Part shown: positions 20,501 to 29,900 of the stretch, one piece after another
Layout: every line of letters begins with the position of its first letter
Position numbering within the stretch: the first letter of the stretch is position 1
Source of the DNA: Protostelium mycophagum
Taxonomy: Eukaryota > Evosea > Variosea > Protosteliida > Protosteliaceae
DNA: 32,513 nt
Direction of reading: 5' to 3'
Assembly: GCA_002081555.1 (NCBI GenBank)
Contig: MZNV01000773.1
Location: 1-32,513 of the forward strand
Position numbers and translations under genes: made by a program
The notes under the pieces: generated by a model
Told to the model about the DNA's origin: nothing
The model's database searches: none
Seen by the model: only the letters and a program-made list of their open reading frames with translations

Positions 20501-21646
20501 CAAGTCATTTAGTGGAAATAATTAACAACCAAACAGTTGTGGAAAATGCAACGAAAGTATCCAAAAGAGTGAGGGCATTAGTGTTTTGATTTCCGGGAAA
20601 TGGTACCATACTCTCTGTCTACAATGCTCACGGTGCAGCTGCGACATGGGTAAGACTTCCAACATCTTATTATAGGTCTTTTTGATCTATTTTTAGGATC
20701 AAAGTCACCGGTGATGAGACATGGACAACCCTTCTGTCCATCATGTGGTCATGAGAATATTGAGACTGAGCGAGATCATGTTTGTAATTTCATTTTGTGA
20801 ATGTATTGACGCGTTGTAGATCATAGAATCTCTCGGAAATTTAATCGGTGAAGCAAATACTATCACCGAGACCGAGAAGATCCAACCAAAATTAGCAGAC
20901 AGACACAATGTAAATATTTTGAACATTTGTCTATTCTAGCTGCAAAATATAATTTCAAATGATTTTAAATGTCATTTTTTTTCGGATATTAAATAAGATC
21001 TCACATTTTTGAAAATGATAAAGAATATTTGGGTGAAGAGAACGACTTTTCTGACAAATTATAGGGTTATAATGGTGGAATTCTCGGTCGTCAATTCTTC
21101 AACAAATGCCAAAGATGCCACCAATCAATCACAAATCCAAGGGTATCAAGTTTTCCAGAAACATTACCTGTTCAAAACACTTCTTTAGCCTTTTTCTGTT
21201 TTTATAACTCTAAACTGTTTTGCATATACGTTTCACCAAAAACACATATATTCATTCTTCTGACGAGCAGCAGGGCTTGGCCATGTTCAATGACTTCACA
21301 TTTCACGATCATTGCTACAACTGCAGGCGTTGTAACGAGAATAGAGGTCCTTTTGTTTATGACTACCAGCTGAAGGACTTGTTGTGCAGTGAATGTCACG
21401 ACAACCCGACGGCAATACCACAAGGTAAGGCTCTGAATATTCAAATATATTGTGGTTAGTCCTCGTATCTCTTGCATTTTTGTGTGTGCACTATTTGACA
21501 AATCTATACATCTTGGTATTTGGCTTGTGAATGTTGATTAACACTGCCCAGAATGTGTATCCACGGACCTAGCGTTAAGAGAGTTGACTGACGCTCTGGC
21601 CTCTCCCATGCCAGCAAGCAATATTTCTAGTAGCAGTTATTTCTAG
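14547..21646 (+). CDS. PTEN/tensin-type phosphatase, C2, RGS and tandem LIM domain protein (~36 exons)
   Basis: The ATG at 14547-14549 begins MDLLRRFIPKKKRK, and the stop TAG is at 21644-21646 with AATAAA at 21665. I traced about 36 exons and 1,100 residues. Order: phosphatase-like domain (exons 14692-16117), C2 (16295-17313), RGS (17564-18512), Ser/Pro-rich linker (18605-20403), LIM1 (20537-20779) and LIM2 (21065-21424), then a short tail ending SNISSSSYF. Phase is continuous from C2 (exon 17167-17313, phase 0) into the RGS exon at 17564, which argues for one gene. One linker junction, between about 19585 and 19640, I could not resolve. The protein probably acts at membrane-cytoskeleton contacts with G-alpha regulation. 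I know of no named family with this exact order. Confidence 0.85.
14692..16117 (+). other. PTEN/tensin-type phosphatase domain
   Basis: Exons are 14692-14744, 14840-14943, 15169-15212, 15312-15379, 15539-15569, 15614-15636, 15676-15788 and 15985-16117. Landmarks in family order: YITENVLFFNLPPEEF; NLQRILDASIKDEYKIFN; ATDYRYEPSIFHNQV; SFDLNTPAFDVLAGFVDEM; the catalytic-loop position VVHCSDGARSQLLICCYLL; and PSYKRYLCYFAHYL. The Asp-x-Asn-x-Pro before the helix resembles the PTEN acid loop. In my splice model the loop is C-x4-R instead of the catalytic C-x5-R, so the domain may be inactive as in some tensins. The loop sits on a 23-nt micro-exon, and a shifted boundary would change this verdict. 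Confidence 0.8.
16912..16982 (+). tRNA. tRNA-Pro(AGG)
   Basis: The cloverleaf is visible. Acceptor GGCTCTG pairs with CAGAGCC, and the discriminator is C. A D-arm follows with one weak pair. The anticodon stem CTACC/GGTAG closes the loop TTAGGGT. The T arm is TCGGG-TTCGATT-CCCGA. The anticodon AGG (16944-16946) reads CCU proline codons, with A34 probably edited to inosine. The internal Pol III promoter is intact: A box TAGTTCAGTGG at 16919-16929 and B box GGTTCGATTCC at 16961-16971. There is no intron, and the CCA end is not encoded. The gene lies on the sense strand inside an intron of the PTEN/RGS/LIM gene. Confidence 0.95.
16986..16990 (+). terminator. Pol III terminator of tRNA-Pro
   Basis: A run of five T residues begins four bases after the mature tRNA end. 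It is a standard Pol III stop and suggests the tRNA is transcribed on its own, not only processed from the spliced intron. Confidence 0.8.
17564..18512 (+). other. RGS domain
   Basis: Exons are 17564-17604, 17659-17789, 17859-17937, 18023-18210, 18296-18354 and 18408-18512. Signature pieces in order: LLEHYRTFLAERHAAENLTF, WEDVQKYKKM, VAINLPSNISNKVRRRLRDI, then FDDAEREIVETMRADVYARW and SPQYQKAYQEYQ. These match the helices of a regulator-of-G-protein-signalling box. About 60 residues, rich in Ser, Asn and Pro, are inserted between the helix after INLP and the FDDA helix. RGS boxes speed GTP hydrolysis by G-alpha, and whether this one does is untested. Confidence 0.85.
17941..17991. repeat. 22-bp direct repeat within an RGS intron
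   Basis: Two identical 22-bp copies, with core TTCTTTCACGTTTTAAATTT, lie at 17941-17962 and 17970-17991, just after a donor. They are a local duplication in the intron. Confidence 0.9.
18691..18810. repeat. 20-bp minisatellite with 60-bp higher-order repeat
   Basis: Six 20-bp units fill part of the intron 18679-19075 of the PTEN/RGS/LIM gene. Unit type A begins TATCACATTC and type B begins TATGACCTTC; both end ATCTCAATCA or nearly so. The order A-A-B-A-A-B makes two 60-bp super-units that differ at only a few bases, so a whole trimer was duplicated recently. Confidence 0.9.
18885..18940. repeat. Perfect 23-bp inverted repeat
   Basis: The left arm is 18885-18907 and the right arm 18918-18940, with a 10-nt loop. 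Both arms contain CGGGAAACAAATATATTTT or its complement with no mismatch. It lies in the same intron as the minisatellite. It could fold as a stable hairpin in RNA or mark a small inverted-repeat element. Confidence 0.9.
19021..19055. repeat. Perfect 12-bp inverted repeat next to an acceptor
   Basis: Arms ACATTCATTTTT (19021-19032) and AAAAATGAATGT (19044-19055) flank an 11-nt loop. The hairpin ends 20 nt before the exon at 19076, close enough to influence acceptor access. Confidence 0.85.
20537..21424 (+). other. Tandem LIM zinc-finger domains
   Basis: LIM1 reads CGKC, then WYHTLCLQCSRC, then the closing pair CPSC (exons 20537-20649 and 20697-20779). A spacer exon at 20820-20909 separates it from LIM2. 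LIM2 reads CQRC, then FHDHCYNCRRC, then CSEC (exons 21065-21142 and about 21271-21424). Both follow the C-x2-C ... H-x2-C-x2-C-x2-C ... C-x2-C zinc pattern. LIM domains usually bind protein partners at actin structures. Confidence 0.88.
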
Positions 21647-22557
21647 GACCCATTGTAGATAGTCAATAAACAAAGTCTTTTAAATTATCAAATATTTGTA
21701 TTTAAAATATCATATCTGCACTCGCAAGCGTAAACATACGCATACGAGAATAACAACACTTGAAAGACATCTTATAAGCTTGCACTTCAATATTTTTGCA
21801 AAATCGGAACACTGTAAGGTCTGAATTGCTCTCATACCGAGATCTTAAGGTTCAGATCATTGAAAAACCAACAGATGATCTAGATTTGTTTTAATCATTT
21901 TTATTATCATATTTCTTTTCTTGACCCACTTAAGTATGAGTCTACAATCGGTACTTAATTTTCACAAAATCACGGATTTAAAATTTTAAGGAGATGAGTA
22001 TGAATCCAAACTCATCTATGATTTCAGACTCAAGTATGAGTCTAGACTCAAGTGTAACTTTAATATTTCCGCTAAATCAGAACACCATAAGATCTGAACC
22101 GCTTTCTTTGCTGATATACAACAGTATGTGTTCAATTCAAAGGGTTATGGGTCATTAAAAACACAAAATCATTGATGCTAATCACCAATGAGACAAAAGA
22201 CGGTTACAAAAAAAAAGCTGCAGGTTCAATCCCCATCACCAACATTTTTTTACCACTCCTGGCAATGACAGAAGAAAAGTGTAATGGTGATGCATACCGG
22301 GTTTTTAAGGATCAGATCATCAAAAAATCAATAGGTACTCATCTGGATTTATTTTTATTATTTTTATTATCATATATCTACACTTGACCCATTTTCAGCA
22401 CTTGAGTATGATTCCAGACTCGAGTATGAGTCTGGATTCACACTCGTCTCCCTAAAATAACTCTTTGGTTGTTCATTCTTGGGATCTTCGGGGTAAAATC
22501 TCCGAAACGCCGGAAGCAAAAATATTGACCAGTCAACACTTTCTTTCCAATCGGAAG
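21647..22557. other. Intergenic region with a diverged, interrupted duplication
   Basis: No supportable exon is present. AATAAA at 21665-21670 is the likely polyadenylation signal of the upstream gene. A segment at 21781-21946 recurs in diverged form as two blocks, 22051-22103 and about 22296-22417, separated by an insertion of about 190 bp. Shared words include CAGATCATT/CAGATCATC, TTTTTATTATCATAT and TTGACCCA. The words GAGTATGAGTCT and its variants recur several times. The last part must hold the CLU gene promoter. Confidence 0.6.
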
Positions 22558-25500
22558 ATGGAAGAGGACTTCAGCTATAATACAGTTCCTTCATTTTCAA
22601 GTTATCCAGACCTTCACCGATCATCAGACGATCTCGATGAGTGGTGATCGATAATATAATCAATTCTTTACTAATCTTACAGTAGTTCCACTGTATATGC
22701 CACACAACAAGAGATCGAAGTACAATTAGAATCTCCACGATTTGTGATCACGAAGAATGTTGATGATACCTCGTATGAATGGTCGTGAGTGGAGCTCACT
22801 TCATTCTGCATATTCGTGATTCTCTTCCAGAAGGAGGACACTAGTTCACACGATTGACACTTATAAAGCGAAACAGACACCGATTGACCTGTAAGATGAT
22901 CCTCTAAAATGCGCACCTGATCGCCTTCAGATGGAATGATTTGGACGACACAGCAGAATTACACATCAGCAGAAGTTTGACAAATAGTGCGGAGGGAGAA
23001 GATCAAAAAATGGTAATTGTCCTGTTGAATGCAAACTCTCAGGAAATCATTCGTCAACAGATCAAAATACCAGAGGAACATTATTATGATCTATTAAGAA
23101 GATTAAGACGATACGAACAAGTCGAAGATATGCATGGAAACATCAGTGGAATCTCACTCAGGGAATCAGACCATCTTCCCATAGCAGTACGTTCAAGAGA
23201 TGATTTTTTCTCATTTTTCAGGCAGTCAACATCGCGTCTGCAGAATCAGCGCAATACGCTGGCAGTTTTCACGAAGTGGACAAACACATGCCCCAAGCTC
23301 TAAAGAAGTCCGATTTTTTTGAGAGCTCACACCCAACTGCCATCACAAATGCAGTTGCAAAGGACCTCAACTCTGTTCAATCGTTGATCGACATGAACAC
23401 ACTCATGGAGTCGCATATAGATGAGACACCTCATGATTTCGAGACCAGATTCCCAGGGACAAACTTACAATCTAAAACTCCGATATCTCCGCGATATAAC
23501 AGGGACTGGAGATCATCTTTGGTTAAAGAGGCATATACCGCCGAATCCGAAGAAGAAGGGTAAAGCTTTCAACTTCTAAAGCGCCACAATAATTAAATAA
23601 TTCATTTTTCCAAATTATCATTTTGAAATTCCAACAAAAATCACGAAAATAATTCGATTTTCCAGACAAGATCTGTCAGCAAGTGGCTCAATCTATTCGG
23701 CTGTGGCGGAGCGAGGAGACTGCTACCAGTTAGAAGACAATTACACGACAGGTTATTCTGATGAGGATACTGAAGAGACCGTTGTAGATAAGGTGATTTT
23801 AATGTTTTTTAAATTCTATTTTTTTTGTGGGATTGAAGATATAGAAGTGAATCAATTAGGTATTGAGGGGTAAATACAACGATCATGATACAAAAGAAGT
23901 GATGAATTCGAGAGATTGGAACGAGGAATATCAAGTAAATCATTCATTTTTTACCCTTTTTTATTGATAAATTCGAGGAAAAAGATTGGATTTTCGTCAA
24001 AATTTTCTTTGAAACAATTTTTTGTGCAAAAATATTATTCTGAGATGACGATGACATCATGTTGACACAAATCAGGTGTGGTATCATCAATTCGTGAGCA
24101 TATTGCCATTAGGAGATGAGAAGATCAGGGAGATGATCATTGAAGGACACATACCAAGAGGCCTCAACCGCGTTTCTAGAGAGTTTGGTACGTCTTTAAT
24201 AATCATCAATAAAAGTTGGATCAATCTGTATACATCTCGAATGGACGTAAAAGTATATAGATTGTAAAGATGGATTTCAGTGTCTTTTGTGATTTATAAT
24301 ATTGCAGCGGATACAGCTACAATTTACGCCAAAATCATTATCAGTGAATATGGTCTCCCTGACAACAGAAAAACGATCAAGCCGCGAGGTGACGAAATTT
24401 TAATCCATTTTCCACCAAAAATAAAAATAAAAATTTCCAAGCCGAAATTGAATTTTCGAATTAAAAATTCCAGAAATGGGTGGCGTAGCGGGACGAACTA
24501 AATATAGAGTACAAAATATATTTTTTAAATTCGCGCTGGACACACAGATCAGCACAACACCACCCTTATGGATGTACGGCGGAAATACTCCTGACCACAG
24601 AGCTGCAGGGAAAGCCGCTAAGAACGAAGTGAAAGGGGTGGAATATCACTCTTCGTGCTACGTGAGAATTTTTGATTTTTAAAAGTTTTTTTGATTCACG
24701 ATATTTTTTTTTCTATTGAATTTATTTATTTTTCATCTGTTTTGCGGTAAAGCTGCAGTAGAAAATCTTTTAGTCTAAAATTGCTCACAACGGTCAAGAT
24801 TTACGCAGAAGATTTGTCTACAAAAAATTGTTTTTTCTGAAAGATAAAGGTTTCTGGACTATGCTACCCGATGATGGCATCGGTGGATTATAAAGGATTC
24901 ACCGTGCTCGCAATGGCCATACTACCCATAGACAAGGTCAATCTACACAGTTGTAGATGCACAGTGATGACGTCATCAGGAGACCATCAAGTACGGATCA
25001 GATGATGGCGGATTGACTGTACACGCTGATGATGACGTCATCAATGAGAAGATGAAGACAGCGGCAGAACGATTAAATTTAAAAGGACACATCACTGGAC
25101 TGGAATCAGATGCTCAAAAATTTATTTATGGACCTGGAGATATAGAGGCGCACAGAGGGCATGTGAGTCATCCTTCATTTTTTTATTCTGGGTATCTGTA
25201 TAAAATAATTTTGCTGTCTTGGCCTCTGCAAAAAAATTTATTGTGTATTTCCATGTAATATTTCTTATATATAAATTGACATAAAGCAGGATGGCCGCAT
25301 CTACGTCTTAGGTTTGCATCTGACAAACATGTCAAAATGACATCTACAGATTTCGGCAGATTAATGCCACCGGAAGATCCCAGTATGAGGTTGTACAGAA
25401 ATAGTAGATCTGTGTTCTCAGAACTACTAAGAACTGAATTTGTGACATCATATAAAGTACCTCTGTGCAGCGATGCGTTCACGAGGTAAAGTTCCATGAT

Positions 25501-26917
25501 GTCATACTATTTTTTCCGCCTTTGACTCGTTGTAGATGGAATAATAACCCTTTATTATCTGAGAGGTCCAAAATCAATCAAGACGTCAGGGACGCGTCGA
25601 GATATCTCCGAGAAGATGTCATACCGTACTTCGCGTCATTCTACAATGCGACACCATTTAATTGGAGTGATCTATGGATTATGCGTGAGCTTCTTTGTAT
25701 ATTTTTCGCCATTTTGCATCAGATCCTGACACCTTCAGCATTTGAGAAAGCCCAAGTGTTGTGGGATTTTGTGGGCCCCGTCAGTTTACACCAGAAGGGA
25801 ATCTGCATGCGGCATCTCGGACTATTATATAAATATTCTACACATGATGACCTCAAAAAACTGTACATGAGCAATGCCATATCGCGATGTACCAAATCTG
25901 ATTTGAAGAAGATCATGAGGTAATAATGCGATAATGATGTCACATTGAGATATCACAGGTTAAAAATGAAAGAAGCACATGCGCCATCAGATGAACGTGA
26001 GTAAAGAGGACGATGTGAATGTCATCTGACCGATCTCAGCCTTCAAAAAAGTGGTGGTGAAGTTTTTGAACCAGATTGCAGGGTTCAGCAAGACGTCTCT
26101 GACTTATTGGAGGCGTGATATATGCAAGAAATTGAAAGAATGGTTCCAGTTTGCTCTGCCACAAGCCGAGATCGACCAGTTTGACATCAACGAGATCGCC
26201 AACGTAAATCTGGTCATGATTTTGCTCATCACACAGACTGGAATAGAGGTAAGATGTCTTTGTGAATCTCATTCCGAGACTGAATATTCAAGCTCGATGA
26301 TGAGGCCAGAAATAAACTTTTCAACAAGAGGAAGATTTTCGCTTTGAAAGAGTCGGACATTTTAAGCATGGAGGCTGTCACAAAACACAGATCTGACGTA
26401 TATTTCTCCTCGGGGATGTTGACAATGTACAATGTACAGAAGATGCGAGATAAGCGAGAACCCAGTGATGACGTCATCAGAGTCTTAGATTCTGCGGCGT
26501 TACAATTCAGAAGAGCCACAAGTGAGTGAATGAATGAGATTGCCCAAATGGATGATCAATTTCTACAGGAAGCAACCCCTCCTCGATATTTTATCCAATC
26601 AGTTGGTCGATGGCTTTAGCGGAGAAGGCAGAAGCTCTAGACGGTCAGATGGATGTCAATATTTACAGGAGGATATTTATTTTTCTACAAACAACACTGT
26701 CGGGTACACTTTTGATCCTTGATTGAATATTAACGGCAATAATCTAATTTTTGAAATAGCATCACCGAATCTACCGCTAGCCAATGCAGTAAACATCAGG
26801 TTATTGCGGTCCTACGCAAAGTATTGCAGTAAGAGAGGGATGTATCGCAAGAGTGAGAAGTTGAGGGAGGAAGCACATCGCATAGAAATTGAGCATCAAC
26901 AAAAGATTACGGCCTAG
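22558..26917 (+). CDS. CLU (clustered mitochondria)-type protein, shortened form (21 exons)
   Basis: The ATG at 22558 is the first in frame, and the stop TAG is at 26915-26917. All 21 exons join in phase; for example, a 38-nt intron at 25312-25349 splits LD from FGRLMPPE. Core landmarks: IKYGSDDGGLTVHAD, AAERLNLKGH, GPGDIEAHRGHDGRIYVLD, FGRLMPPEDPSMRLY, LCSDAFTRW, and SLHQKGICMRHLGLLYKYS. These match the CLU domain, where ADIEGHxGxDGRxYxLDxxRxxPPE is typical. CLU proteins of fungi, plants and animals bind mRNAs for mitochondrial proteins and affect mitochondrial distribution. At about 980 residues this one is shorter than the usual 1,200-1,400. I see no clear TPR array after the core, only a helical tail (LRSYAKYCSKRGMYRKSEKL). 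The acidic N-terminal third is not recognised. Confidence 0.88.
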
Positions 26918-26962
26918 TTGTATTTTTTAAAATCACAAAAAACGAATCATAACGATTTATTT
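26918..26962. promoter_or_regulatory. 45-bp tail-to-tail junction
   Basis: Only 45 bp separate the convergent stop codons of the CLU and ABC genes. A minus-strand AATAAA at 26956-26961 begins almost directly after the ABC stop. The transcripts must overlap at their 3' ends or share a very compact bidirectional terminator. Confidence 0.7.
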
Positions 26963-29900
26963 CTATTTCCTTTTCTGTTGGTTTGCAAAAGACACAGCCA
27001 GTAAAGTCAGCATATGCCAGAAGACCCCCATAGACATCAGCACTCCAATGCACATCGGCAGATCACTCTCTTTGTAGCTGTACACATCCTTCAGTCCCTT
27101 CTTCGTGTCATTCAGTGCGTCTGAGAATGTGTTGATCTCAATAATAAAAAGCGATTCCATTGTCCAGCGGCAGAATGACACAAATGTCATGTAGTACACT
27201 ATTTTACATCAGAATATACCCGTGAAAGAAAGAGATTTACATATAGAAGAGATGTCTTTGAGACCAGTGATGGTAGGATTGAAGCCACCGAGACAGCATT
27301 GTATCATCACAGATACTACTCCAAGCAGTTGTGCCTTTGCAGGATCCATAATCACAGACAGAAAGTGTGACATTCCAGAGATGCAAAAGTGGTTTGCTAT
27401 CATCATCCCAAGATAAAGTCCATATCCTCCTTGGCGCTCGTTAATGATTAATTACGTAAATATATTTATACCTCTTGGCTGACAGACCAGATAATAGCAA
27501 GATAAGAAGGCCATACACATGATCAAATAAGATGGAAAAGAGGCTGCAGTCTTTCCAAAGAAGTAAGCGACACCTCAATTATTCAGTATCGCCTTGACAT
27601 TGCAGAAGGTCTTACTGTTCAAGCCCGATGCATTTTCTCTCCAATAGATCACCTTCTCTGCGCCAAACAAGCGCAAAGAGATAACTGCCGATATCAAGCT
27701 GGACACAAGCACTAACAGAAATATGCTTTCCATTATCTGATCATATCAGCATAGATGGTTGTGCCAAATCCAAAAATGACCTGCACAGGGGTTGGGTTGT
27801 GATAAACAAGTCCCACTATACTTCCAGATATGATCGCAAGAAGCACATCACTTGTCATCGTACTCGCCTGTCTGTACTGCTGCTTCACAGCACGTAAGAA
27901 CACATAATACATCTGTATCATTCCAGTGGTGTTCTGTATTTGATCAACGTGATGTTCTTACGGAAACAAGTCACTCACCTTTCTCTGTACTGATTTAGAA
28001 ATTACATCATAATCCTCTCTATGTGAGGGTATCACATTTATTGAAGGTCCTGGAATCTTATTATCACTTGAATAATGATAAAGACCTACCTGAGATAACA
28101 TCTAACAGATAGTCACAAGGGTTCTGTCTTGCCTCTGGCTTGAATCCATACTCAGCAAAGAAAGGCAAAACCTGTGTGTATCAGAATCCATCAGAGCGTC
28201 CATTCCTCACTTGCTGCCTTGGACCATTATAGATGCATACACCTCCCTTCTTCAGGAGTATGATGTTATCAAATTGAGTGAAGATATCATATCTTGGCTG
28301 ATGTATCACTGCTCCAACGTTCACTGTGCCTTGTTAGCTCCTGGAAAGCACAAATGATTATGATCAATTACCTCCCACTGTAGTTAACTTCTTTAGCATC
28401 TATCAATTTTATCAATTATTTATATTGATGATATGTGAACTGTCAAAACACAACGGTCCACAAATTTTGACAGTTTATATTGATATTTAAACGATCATGA
28501 TGATTTCCCACCTGACATAACTCAAGAGATGTTGTGGAGTCAAGTCCAGATGTGGGTTCATCCTACAATTGTTATCACCATATTACGTTATAATCATGGT
28601 TACAAGTAGAAGGATAGATGGAGCAGTGACAAGCTCTATTCCCACGTTCACTCTCTTTCTCTGTCCTCCACTGATACCTCTCTTCCTCTCATCTCCTATC
28701 ATCTTGTCTCTCACTCCTTCTAGACTCAGTATCTGCAAACATCCTTCCACTATCTATACATCATATGTCATCTTGCTGGTCTCACATCTTGACTTGTTGA
28801 TTACCTGATGTATCTGTTTCTTTGTGAGATGTCTGCTGCAGCGAGTGCGAGCAGAGAAGAGCAAGTTTTCTCTCACTGTCAGCTCTCTGTGCATGATGTC
28901 TTCCTGCACATCATATGTCATCATCACATTGAGACACACGTTAGATCTAGATGTGAGTGGACTCCGTGTTTAGGTTGGTGACTGTTGCACTTCTGTATGT
29001 CAGGTATCACACTTCCCTCTACTCCTCTTGTCTTTCCCATCATTGCATACAGCAGTGTTGTCTTTCCACTTCCTGGATATGTACATCAGCACACAGATAC
29101 ACAAAGGAGATAATCTGCACAGTGATTGTTGATGTACCTGATGGACCCATGATAGCAGTGAGTGATCCGCTCTTCATCATTCCACTCACATCATCCAGTA
29201 TCACTTCTCCTTTCTTCACTCTCACTGTCACATCTCTAAACACTATGTCCATCCTCTCTATCTTCTCTATATAGATGTCCTGTACATGTTATTCATAGAA
29301 TGGTGATATACAATTTACATTGATGATATCACTAGATAAGAGCGGTGTGTTCTCGTCTGAAATGATGACGTATTCACTTCTCTCCTTCTTCTTTGTTAAG
29401 GTTAATATCATTATGAGATATCTTGTTATATACCTTCTGAAATTTGATGAGTAATCTGATGATTTGATAAAGTAATGGTATTGCCACAATCAACCCCAGT
29501 ACAACATACATCGTTGTCTCTCTCAGTCTTGGATACTCACTGCCTGTCATCACATATCAGCTCGTATCCATACATACACATCGTCTTACCCTCTGGACAT
29601 GATATGATGACCCATAACAGCTTATAGAGAGGTGCACTATAGCATTCTGCAGGATACACTGATCCTTCATGACAATAATGATCTGCAGGACATTCTATCC
29701 TATATGCATCATCAATCATCACGCATCATCCCTACAAGTCATACTTTGATGTTGTGTTTGGACAGTAATGACCTGCTGGACACAGCTGTGCAGAAGGTGC
29801 ATTGCCACATCCCAGCTGTGGTGATGGCAACAGAGGCTGATATGGATCACACATCACTGGATGCTTCTTCTTCCATTCATCATCACGCTCACTCAGATCT

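Noticed and set aside
14547-21646. Splitting the phosphatase-C2 and RGS-LIM parts into two genes
   Set aside because: The last C2 exon and first RGS exon join in phase 0 with good splice sites, no polyadenylation signal lies clearly between them, and the RGS exon has no strong start codon at its head.
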